Assembly: GCF_044197065.1 (NCBI RefSeq)
Contig: NZ_JBIQOI010000002.1
Span: 682,001 to 746,000, forward strand
DNA from: Kluyvera ascorbata_C
Lineage (GTDB): Bacteria; Pseudomonadota; Gammaproteobacteria; Enterobacterales; Enterobacteriaceae
Reading direction: 5' to 3'
DNA: 64,000 nt
Of the stretch, positions 1-6,934 are shown piece after piece (the first letter of the stretch is position 1; each line of letters begins with the position of its first letter). Under the pieces are notes generated by a model, which saw nothing but the letters and a program-made list of their open reading frames with translations, did no database searches and was not told the origin of the DNA. The translations under genes and the position numbers were made by a program.

Positions 1-50
1 ATATCTGCGCCGCCGTCATCCTTCAGCCACAGATAAACCGGAATTGCCAT
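1..50 (-). CDS. hcp: Hcp, T6SS tube protein (5' fragment)
   Basis: Only the first 16 codons are in the window, reading MAIPVYLWLKDDGGAD, the typical N-terminus of enterobacterial Hcp. Hcp hexamers stack into the inner tube that the T6SS sheath propels out of the cell, and they also carry effectors. The start ATG is at 48-50 and is preceded by a GAGGG ribosome site that overlaps the stop of the upstream OmpA-domain gene, so the two are co-transcribed. The identification rests on a short stretch plus the T6SS context. Confidence 0.85.
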   Translation of the reverse strand, partial: MAIPVYLWLKDDGGAD

Positions 51-60
51 AATTAAACCC

Positions 61-1779
61 TCAGTTACTTTTGTTGATGTCGCCGGTTGCAGCGACGCTT
101 TGCTTCTCCGGTGCCTGACAGGCATTTGCCTGCGGCACCAGACTGATTTCGACACGACGATTCAGCGCGCGGCCTTCCGGCGTGTCATTGGTGGCGGCAG
201 GACGGCTTTCACCGTAACCCTGCACCGCAAAACAGCTCTCAGGTACGTCGCCGGTATCGCGCATCCAGTCACGCACCGATTCGGCGCGCTTCAGGGATAA
301 CACCTGATTAGTACGGTCATCGCCGGTGTTATCGGTGTAGCCGGACACCACGATCAACCAGCCCTGTTTTGCCTTAATATCGACCAGCGCATTCACCAGC
401 ACTTTTGTTGAACCAGGTTTCAGTTGCCATCTGCCGGTATCGAACAGCGACATACTGTCGAGACGGACGGTTTGCGGGCCGGAGGTTCGAATAATGCGTT
501 TAATCACCGGGCGGGGCTGCGGAGGCGGGCTCCAGTCACTGATGGCCGCTTCCACCGGAGGGATGAGACGCAACCCCTGATACAGGCCCAGCCCGTAACG
601 CAGAGGTTCACTCCTGCGCAACCAGTCGTCGAGTAAACGACTGTCTGCGCGCAATCGCTGTTGCACCTGCAATTTCGGGGCAGGCGGCGTGCCGCTGAGA
701 TGGTGGTACAGTGCCAGATGGTCACCGACGCTATGCGCAAGTCGCTGGTTATTGACAAAAGACGCCAGCATGGCAAGGGCAAGAAAGAAAAAACACATGC
801 CTCCGGCCAGACGGATATCCTGCATCCGCCTGCTGATACCGCGACGACGCGGCAGGTGTGGAAGCAGAACATCCGGCAGCGGCAACAGGGCATCAATGGT
901 CCCATTCAGGGGCCTGAGCGTGGTGATACCACCTATATGCTGTTGTAACAGGTTATCCGGCAGCGCACTGAGGGGAGTCAGACAAATCCCTGCCGCACAG
1001 CATTTCAGTGGCGGAAGTTCACCCTGTCGGTCGCGAAAAAGCGGGGTAATATACTGTGCCGTCAGCGCCAGGAGACGGTCCAGCCACAACGTCTGGCTGA
1101 AACGTAAGGTTTCTCCGTTTTCCCGTTGCCAGTCAGTGACCGGCAGAGCAACATGCCCGTGCTGCCGGGCCCGAATGCCCGGCAGATCCGGTGTGACGGT
1201 GAACCACTGCATACCATCCCCTTCCTCCACGTGGTTATCCGGCGGTGACGCCCAGGTCACACACCACACCGGAGGAATACCGCTCAGCCACCGCCGGCAC
1301 TGCACAATGCTCCGGTGCCAGCCACGCAGGGACTGAGTGAAACTCTCTTCTGAAGTATGCTGTTCAGGAATAACCGCCAGCAATACAGAAACCTGTGACA
1401 CCAGTTCCGGACGCACCGCAGCCAGATGCTGCGCCAGTCCGGGCAGGTGTTCTGCGCTTTGCGCTTTCAGATACCAGCCCGGACGGGTTTCACGAAAAGG
1501 GAGATTCTGTGGGAACAGTTGTGCCGTATCACCACAGACCAGCACCACCGCGCCCGGAAAATTTTCCGGCGGCAGACGGTCTCCGGCGACCTGCTCATGA
1601 GCAGATGCCTGCTTCCGGTACTGCCCCCACTGGAACCAGAACACGGCGCCACCGGTAATCAACACGCACAGGCAGAGCGCAAGCTGGCTTACGTGTGTCA
1701 GCGGCCAGAAGCCCAGTATCAGCCACAGAGCAAGGACTATCGCCAGCACCGTCAGTATTGTGCGGGAACGTTCACCCAT
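61..1779 (-). CDS. T6SS-associated membrane protein with C-terminal OmpA peptidoglycan-binding domain
   Basis: This 572-residue protein has two hydrophobic segments near the N-terminus (about residues 8-25 and 30-50), another near 325-345, and an OmpA-like domain in the last 130 residues. The domain carries the expected GYTDNTG, LSLKRAESV and GRALNRRVEI stretches that bind meso-diaminopimelate of peptidoglycan. The part after the third membrane segment (YHHLSGTPPAP, GLYQGLRLIPPVEAA) resembles the periplasmic part of TssM/IcmF. It starts 3 nt after tssL and is followed by hcp. The neighbouring TssL lacks a peptidoglycan-binding domain, so this protein probably supplies the cell-wall anchor of the TssJLM complex. 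It is not full-length TssM. Confidence 0.8.
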   Translation of the reverse strand: MGERSRTILTVLAIVLALWLILGFWPLTHVSQLALCLCVLITGGAVFWFQWGQYRKQASAHEQVAGDRLPPENFPGAVVLVCGDTAQLFPQNLPFRETRPGWYLKAQSAEHLPGLAQHLAAVRPELVSQVSVLLAVIPEQHTSEESFTQSLRGWHRSIVQCRRWLSGIPPVWCVTWASPPDNHVEEGDGMQWFTVTPDLPGIRARQHGHVALPVTDWQRENGETLRFSQTLWLDRLLALTAQYITPLFRDRQGELPPLKCCAAGICLTPLSALPDNLLQQHIGGITTLRPLNGTIDALLPLPDVLLPHLPRRRGISRRMQDIRLAGGMCFFFLALAMLASFVNNQRLAHSVGDHLALYHHLSGTPPAPKLQVQQRLRADSRLLDDWLRRSEPLRYGLGLYQGLRLIPPVEAAISDWSPPPQPRPVIKRIIRTSGPQTVRLDSMSLFDTGRWQLKPGSTKVLVNALVDIKAKQGWLIVVSGYTDNTGDDRTNQVLSLKRAESVRDWMRDTGDVPESCFAVQGYGESRPAATNDTPEGRALNRRVEISLVPQANACQAPEKQSVAATGDINKSN

Positions 1780-1782
1780 CCC

Positions 1783-2436
1783 TTACCCCTTCCCGGCAAT
1801 CTGTGACACTTGGTGCGCCAGAATAGTGGACAGCGTGAACCACAGCGCCACCAGCACAGCAATGCCTGCCGCCCAGGAGAGCCAGTATGCCCGGCGACCT
1901 GAACGCAGGCGTGAGGCACGCACCACTACGGGCGAATCCTCTGTCAGGGCAAACGGCGGCACCCGTTCACCCAGCATCTTCACCACGTCTTCACGCCGCT
2001 CATCATCCTGCGCCCGGTACTGCCCGACGAATCCCAGTTGCAGGGTACGATACAGACAGGTCAGTACGGCGATATTCGGGGCGGGTTCACGCAGCACAGT
2101 GCGGATGCGCTCCCACAGCTCCTCACCCGCATTCAGTGTGCTGAAAAAGTGCGCCTGCAGCGGGTCTTTACGCCACTTACGGTAACCGTCATCCTGTTTA
2201 CCCCGGTTCAGCACACTCTCATCCATCAGGGCGCAGTACGCATACAGCATGGTGTCACTGGCGGTTTCGCTGAAATCTGCAGCCATCAGCGCTTCGCGGG
2301 CCTCATTCACCCACTGGCAGGCGCGACGGTACAGCGCATCGCCATTCTGAACGTCCAGGCCACTGCGTAACTGGCTGACCATCAGCCAGCCGGGATAAAA
2401 TGTTTTATCAATCAGTGTGGTGTCCTTTTCATTCAT
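1783..2436 (-). CDS. tssL: TssL (DotU/IcmH family), T6SS inner-membrane core protein
   Basis: The 217-residue protein has the DotU-type cytoplasmic helical domain (DTMLYAYCALMDESVL, FFSTLNAGEELWERI) followed by one membrane segment at about residues 182-204 and a very short periplasmic tail. TssL binds TssM and, through its cytoplasmic part, the baseplate. There is no OmpA extension, which in some systems is fused to TssL; here that domain is on the next gene. The start overlaps the tssK stop by 4 nt (ATGA), indicating translational coupling. Confidence 0.92.
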   Translation of the reverse strand: MNEKDTTLIDKTFYPGWLMVSQLRSGLDVQNGDALYRRACQWVNEAREALMAADFSETASDTMLYAYCALMDESVLNRGKQDDGYRKWRKDPLQAHFFSTLNAGEELWERIRTVLREPAPNIAVLTCLYRTLQLGFVGQYRAQDDERREDVVKMLGERVPPFALTEDSPVVVRASRLRSGRRAYWLSWAAGIAVLVALWFTLSTILAHQVSQIAGKG

Positions 2437-3779
2437 GAGCGCAGCACCGCAAACAGTTCCAGTTTCACCTCACCCAGAGAACCCGGGGTATAGAAGGTAC
2501 AGTTTCCCGCCTCCAGCATGGTGCGGGCCGCATCCGTACTCAGGTCCAGCGCGAAATACTGGTTTTCCAGACGCAGCGGAATAGCCGCCGGAACATGGCT
2601 GAGCGGTTTGAGTACCATGGCGTTCAGGGCGACATTCACCACATCAGAAACGTCATCGAAACTGCCCGCCTTACACAATTGCGGAAACTTCGTCTGTAGT
2701 TCATGATTCGGCATCGCAGAACGTACCGAGAGATAAAAGTCAGCCCCTTCACGCAGTCGGGCATCGTGCAGTCTGCCGCGCCACATTTCGCGGTCGTCTT
2801 CATCCTGCACCAGTTCAATTGTCACCACGCGGGACGGCAGGCTCGCTTCAAGTAAGGTATCCAGCAGGGAAAACAGCGGCGGGAACACCATTTCCGGCGC
2901 ACCATGCTGGTACAACGGAATATCTTCAACATTGTGTTCAAGGGAGAACGTCAGCAGGCTACCGGCGAGCCGCGACAGCTCGCGGTACAGCAGTTCCGGA
3001 TGGCGGGACGGCGTCTGGTACAACTCCGTCAGCACCGGCTCCGCGCTGTTCAGCGCATTCAGCAGCCAGAACAGTGACACGTCGGCCACCGCGAAATCGG
3101 CCATCCGTTCGTTGCTTTCACGGCGCATCGCCATCAGGCGCTTACGTCGCGCCTGCAGGCGGTGCAACAATGCTTTCAGGTCATCCATCAACAACGGACT
3201 GGCGGACAGCGACAGCAACGGTGGAATAAAGTGTTTATCCTGAACCCACTGCCCCTGAACGTTACGGGACAGGCGAACGACCGGACAGGTCAGGTATCCA
3301 CTGTTTTCCTGCGTCGACAGACGAAGCGTCAGCGCGTGACGCAGCACCGCTATCTCCGAACGTGCCTGCCCCGCCAGTTCCTGCACGGTCACGCTTTCGG
3401 CAAACCAGCGGTGCGGACGCGGGCTGTCGTGCCCGTCGTCCAGATTGCCACCGTTAGCATTCAGCAACGGCAGCGCCAGTACCACTTCTGCTGTATCCTG
3501 CGTCCCTGCTGGAAGAAGCTCGCAGGCCGGTGGCAGAGTGTCCGCAAGCTCGGTGTCCACCAGCACGCCGTCAGGAAAACGGACCACCAGGCGGGTGGCA
3601 TTCAGTCGGGAAAGTGCCAGCGCCCCTTCATCAAATTCTGCGCACAGCACACCCCAGGGGTGTGCCAGCGCCATCCGGGAAACAGTCTCTGCCACATGCG
3701 CATCCCAGCGGGCCTGCTGCTGGAACTGCTGTGGGAACAGAAATGCACCGTCATCCCATAACGGACGATAAATTTTCAT
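2433..3779 (-). CDS. tssK: TssK, T6SS baseplate protein
   Basis: This 448-residue protein begins MKIYRPLWDDGAFLFPQQF, the hallmark N-terminus of the TssK (ImpJ/VasE) family, and has the family's usual length. TssK trimers connect the TssEFG baseplate wedges to the TssL/TssM membrane complex. It lies 11 nt after tssC and overlaps tssL by 4 nt, so it is in the middle of one transcript. No truncation or missing segment is seen. Confidence 0.95.
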   Translation of the reverse strand: MKIYRPLWDDGAFLFPQQFQQQARWDAHVAETVSRMALAHPWGVLCAEFDEGALALSRLNATRLVVRFPDGVLVDTELADTLPPACELLPAGTQDTAEVVLALPLLNANGGNLDDGHDSPRPHRWFAESVTVQELAGQARSEIAVLRHALTLRLSTQENSGYLTCPVVRLSRNVQGQWVQDKHFIPPLLSLSASPLLMDDLKALLHRLQARRKRLMAMRRESNERMADFAVADVSLFWLLNALNSAEPVLTELYQTPSRHPELLYRELSRLAGSLLTFSLEHNVEDIPLYQHGAPEMVFPPLFSLLDTLLEASLPSRVVTIELVQDEDDREMWRGRLHDARLREGADFYLSVRSAMPNHELQTKFPQLCKAGSFDDVSDVVNVALNAMVLKPLSHVPAAIPLRLENQYFALDLSTDAARTMLEAGNCTFYTPGSLGEVKLELFAVLRS

Positions 3780-3790
3780 CGGGCTCCGCC

Positions 3791-5341
3791 TTACGCTTTG
3801 GCTTTCGGCATCTGGGAAACCAGCGACAGATTCACATCCATCCCTTCCACCTGGAAGTGCGGCACCGCGTACAGCTTCACGCGGAAGAAGCCCGGGTTGT
3901 CCTCGATGTCTTCCACCACCACTTTCGCATCGCGCAGCGGGTGGGAAGCCTGCAGCTCGTCGCCCGGATCGGTCATTTCAGTCACCAGATTGCGTACCCA
4001 GGTGTTGAGCTCCAGCTCCAGCAGACGGCGGTCCTTGGTGGTACCGATGTTCTCGCGCTGGATAAGCTTCAGATAGTGGGCAATGCGTGACAGCAGGAAG
4101 ATGTACGGCAGACGGGCGTTGATACGGCTGTTAGCCGTGGCGTCAGCTGTATCGTACAGCGCCGGTTTCTGGGTGGAGTTCGCCGAGAAAAAGCAGGCGT
4201 AGTCGCGGTTTTTGTAGTACGACAGCGGGATAAAACCGAGATTAGCGAATTCGAATTCGCGGGTTTCCGGGATCATCACCTCTGATGGGATTTTCACCTG
4301 GTTGCCGGTGCCCAGATCGTACAGATGGATTGGCAGGTCCTGCACCGCACCGCCCGCCTGCGGGCCACGGATTTGCACGCACCAGCCGTTATTGATAAAG
4401 CTGCGCACCATATTGGCGGCAAAAGCGAACGACGCATTGGTCCACAGGTATTTCTCGTGGTCCGGGCCTTTCACCTGCTCAATATAGTTAAAGCTGCGTA
4501 CCGGTACGGTGTCCGGACCGTACGGCAGTCGGCCCAGCACGCGTGGCATCACCAGGCCAAGGTAACGGGAATCATCGGTGTCGCGGAACGATTTCCACTT
4601 GATGTATTCCGCGCGATCGAAGTAGTTACCGATATCTTTAATGGCAGCGACTTCTTCCATCGAGCTTTTGAGGAAGAATTTCGGGCCAGCAGAGCCGATA
4701 AACGGCATATGGGCGGCTGCGGAGACTTTTGAGATGTTGCGCATCAACGCCACATCCTGCGGGCTGGCGTCAAATTCATATGCCGAAATCACCGCCGCAA
4801 TCGGCTCCCCTCCGGGGGTGTCGTACTCACTGGTATAAGAGTGCCAGTACAGTCCGCTCTGGATAAGCTCCGGCGCATCCTCAAAATCCTGGCGCAGATC
4901 GTCTTTCGATACATCCAGAATTTCGGTACGCACGTTCTGGCGATAGTCGGTGTTGTCCACCAGATGTTTCAGACCGCGCCAGAGCGACTCAACCTTCTGA
5001 AATTCTTCATGGTGCATCACTGCATCCAACTGGCGGCTGATTTGATGATCCAGTTCAGCGATATGATGGTCAATTAAGGTTTTGTCGAGCTTCTCCACCT
5101 TCTGCCCGGACTGACGCAGACGCTCCAGAAACACCTGCACGCCAGCGGTAATACGCTCGTTTGTATCCGCTTCCGCCATGGCAGCTTCATCCTGCCAGGT
5201 GTTGATATCGCTCAGGTGTGAAGCGGGTTTCAGGTTAATTTTTTCAAACAGGGAAGCATAAACGCCGCCCGCATCCGGACGATCCAGTACAACGGTTTCG
5301 CCTGTCGATGAGGCATTTTCATTCTGTACAGACATCAGCAT
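3791..5341 (-). CDS. tssC: TssC, T6SS contractile sheath large subunit
   Basis: This is the VipB/ImpD-type sheath subunit, which polymerises with TssB around the Hcp tube. The body is complete: ERITAGVQVFLERLR and QLDAVMHHEEFQKVESLW near the N-terminus, YGPDTVPVRSFNY in the middle, and the C-terminal VKLYAVPHFQVEGMDVNLSL. I start it at ATG 5341 (MLMSVQNE, 516 residues), the family's usual N-terminus. A longer frame to TTG 5386 would overlap tssB and has no good ribosome site. ATG 5335 is an alternative. It follows tssB by 25 nt. Confidence 0.95.
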   Translation of the reverse strand: MLMSVQNENASSTGETVVLDRPDAGGVYASLFEKINLKPASHLSDINTWQDEAAMAEADTNERITAGVQVFLERLRQSGQKVEKLDKTLIDHHIAELDHQISRQLDAVMHHEEFQKVESLWRGLKHLVDNTDYRQNVRTEILDVSKDDLRQDFEDAPELIQSGLYWHSYTSEYDTPGGEPIAAVISAYEFDASPQDVALMRNISKVSAAAHMPFIGSAGPKFFLKSSMEEVAAIKDIGNYFDRAEYIKWKSFRDTDDSRYLGLVMPRVLGRLPYGPDTVPVRSFNYIEQVKGPDHEKYLWTNASFAFAANMVRSFINNGWCVQIRGPQAGGAVQDLPIHLYDLGTGNQVKIPSEVMIPETREFEFANLGFIPLSYYKNRDYACFFSANSTQKPALYDTADATANSRINARLPYIFLLSRIAHYLKLIQRENIGTTKDRRLLELELNTWVRNLVTEMTDPGDELQASHPLRDAKVVVEDIEDNPGFFRVKLYAVPHFQVEGMDVNLSLVSQMPKAKA

Positions 5342-5366
5342 GGTCTCGTAGTAATCCGTGGAAGAA

Positions 5367-5864
5367 TCAGGCGTCTTTTGGGGCAAGGGCGGCGATTTCG
5401 CTACGCAGCTCGTGGCTTAGCGCCGGGTCGCGTAAGATCAGCTCCAGCTCTTTGCGGAACGTGGCGTTATCAAGCAGATTAGATTTGAGGTCGCGCAGCA
5501 GGCTGCGCATGGCAAGCATGGCTTTCAACTGAGGAATTTGTCGGGCAACCTGCTCCGGCTCGAAACCCTTCATGTTTTTAAACGTCAGCCGGATATTTTC
5601 TTCACCACCACCACCCGTCAGCGTATTTTCCACGGCGAGATTCACTTCGGGAGAAAATTCAGCGAGCACGCTGTCATAATTGTTTTTATTAATGTCGATT
5701 TTACTCCGCTCTGACAGCGGACGATTTTCCTTTCCGTTACTAAAATCACCGGTCACCAGTAATTTAAGCGGTAGCTCAACTTTCTTTTGTGCGCCACCGG
5801 TATGCAGGTCAAGCCGGATATTTACGCGTGCCTTTGGTATCTCATTTTGAAACGAACTTGCCAT
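5367..5864 (-). CDS. tssB: TssB, T6SS contractile sheath small subunit
   Basis: This 165-residue protein is the VipA/ImpC-type partner of TssC. It begins MASSFQNEIPKARVNI and contains KKVELPLKLLVTGDFS and the FNGKENRPLSERS-like region typical of the family. The start at ATG 5864 has a GAGGG ribosome site 6 nt upstream; the longer frame to 5924 adds a non-conserved, basic leader and is not favoured. It is the first gene of the minus-strand T6SS operon, so the promoter should lie in the AT-rich DNA to its right. Confidence 0.94.
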   Translation of the reverse strand: MASSFQNEIPKARVNIRLDLHTGGAQKKVELPLKLLVTGDFSNGKENRPLSERSKIDINKNNYDSVLAEFSPEVNLAVENTLTGGGGEENIRLTFKNMKGFEPEQVARQIPQLKAMLAMRSLLRDLKSNLLDNATFRKELELILRDPALSHELRSEIAALAPKDA

Positions 5865-6306
5865 ACCTACCCTCTTCCGAACAGAAGTTATGTGCCGAAA
5901 ATGACACTTCTTTACGGAAACCATTCTGGTATTAATCGCTAATTTAGAACAGTGATCAAGATCAATAATCTGCCAAATCTATATTTTTCGATATTTAAAT
6001 CCAAAATTGGACTGTGTAAAAATGGACAGTTCAAAACAGGGCATGCATACAGCTAAGAGAGCAAGCATCATACAAGAAAGGAAGTGGGCTGTTACAGAGA
6101 CTGTGCTCAGAAGGAACGAATTAATACACTGAAGAGTAATAAAACTCAAACAAAATCGTACGTAATTATACCTAAGCAGCGTCCGGCTGAAAAAATAAAA
6201 CCTTTAATTCAACGTACGAACATTATTAACTCAGATAATTCTCTTGCTTATATCATTCGCTATATAAATAAATATGCAGTGATTAATTGATTGACCTCCG
6301 AAATAG
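5865..6306. other. AT-rich intergenic DNA upstream of the T6SS operon
   Basis: This stretch is visibly more AT-rich than the surrounding genes. It should contain the tssB promoter and possible H-NS-type silencing DNA. A 68-codon plus-strand frame at 6084-6290 has no recognisable product and is low-complexity, so I do not call it. Short look-alike strings 'aattggac', 'aaatggac' and 'aaatggac' occur near 6006, 6020 and 6319; their meaning is unknown. Confidence 0.5.
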
Positions 6307-6618
6307 ATCGAATTCCAAAAATGGACCGATGAAAATGCTCTGACTTTTCAAAATATATCTGCCGGCATCAGCCATAAATTTACCCAAGGCCGGGGAAGGT
6401 TATTAACAGTATCAGGAGCGGGGTGGAAAGCAAAACGCAGGCTCATCACGAACAGGACTATCAAAAAGTGGTGGGAGGAAGCCAGAAAGGAAGCTGAGCT
6501 AAAACTTAGGGTGAAATGGACGGCCACTTCCATGAGATCAAAGCCAGATGCTCGTTTACGGCAGGAAAGTGAAGGTGACTCCGTCTGTCGACGCACCACT
6601 TTTGGCGAAGAATCGTGA
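6307..6618 (+). pseudogene. Unidentified reading-frame remnant without a start codon
   Basis: From 6307 to the TGA at 6616-6618 one frame stays open for 103 codons. Its translation looks protein-like: it is basic and amphipathic, with stretches such as ISHKFTQGRGRLLTVSG and TIKKWWEEARKEAELKLRV. The frame begins right after a TAG at 6304, with no ATG until about codon 76, so it looks like the 3' part of a lost gene. I cannot assign a family. Its place at the 3' side of a tRNA gene would fit debris of an integrated element, but no integrase motif is visible. Confidence 0.35.
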
Positions 6619-6665
6619 AAAAATCACACCGATTTTTTCACACCGATATTCTAATAGTCCAAAGC

Positions 6666-6692
6666 AAAAAGGGGTTACCTTTCGGTAACCCC
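6666..6692 (-). terminator. Rho-independent terminator of serT
   Basis: The 9-bp stem ggggttacc / ggtaacccc with a 4-nt loop is followed, reading the minus strand, by a run of five T residues. It begins 10 nt after the 3' end of the tRNA gene. Confidence 0.9.
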
Positions 6693-6702
6693 TTCTCTTA
6701 AT

Positions 6703-6790
6703 TGGCGGAAGCGTAGAGATTCGAACTCTAGAACCCTTTCGGGTCGCCGGTTTTCAAGACCGGTGCCTTCAACCGCTCGGCCACGCTTCC
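6703..6790 (-). tRNA. serT: tRNA-Ser(UGA)
   Basis: The minus strand gives an 88-nt class II tRNA with an encoded CCA end. The anticodon loop CTTGAAA carries UGA, so it reads UCA and related serine codons. A long variable arm (GACCCGAAAGGGTT) and the T-loop TTCGAATC are present, and the acceptor stem GGAAGCG pairs with CGCTTCC. It differs from E. coli serT at only a few positions. In E. coli serT sits beside yccA, as it nearly does here. Confidence 0.98.
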
Positions 6791-6793
6791 AAT

Positions 6794-6829
6794 GAGGCGC
6801 ACTATAAACATCCCGAACGGACCTGTAAA
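6794..6829 (-). promoter_or_regulatory. serT promoter, stringent type
   Basis: Reading the minus strand there is a -35 TTTACA (6824-6829), a 17-nt spacer and a -10 TATAGT (6801-6806). A GC-rich discriminator GCGCC (6796-6800) precedes the expected start at about 6794. This layout is typical of ppGpp-sensitive stable-RNA promoters. Confidence 0.82.
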
Positions 6830-6847
6830 GCACCAAAACGTTCGTTT

Positions 6848-6898
6848 GCCTGAAAAACAGCCAAAATGCTGTTATTCGCCTGAAAAAACAACAAAATG
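6848..6898. repeat. Imperfect 21-nt direct repeat upstream of the serT promoter
   Basis: Two copies of gcctgaaaaacagccaaaatg (6848-6868 and 6878-6898), identical at 17 of 21 positions and 30 nt apart, lie at about -54 to -104 from the serT start. Each carries A-tracts. By position they could be UP-element or Fis-binding DNA; that is inference. Confidence 0.5.
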
Positions 6899-6934
6899 GC
6901 TATTTTTACGACGCTTTATCCGTCAGATTTCCGC

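Noticed and set aside
6084..6290. 68-codon plus-strand frame upstream of tssB
   Set aside because: Low-complexity, Lys/Asn/Ile-rich translation expected by chance in AT-rich DNA, with no clear ribosome site.
6348..6599. 83-codon minus-strand frame
   Set aside because: It is the reverse of the more protein-like plus-strand remnant at 6307-6618 and has no ribosome site.
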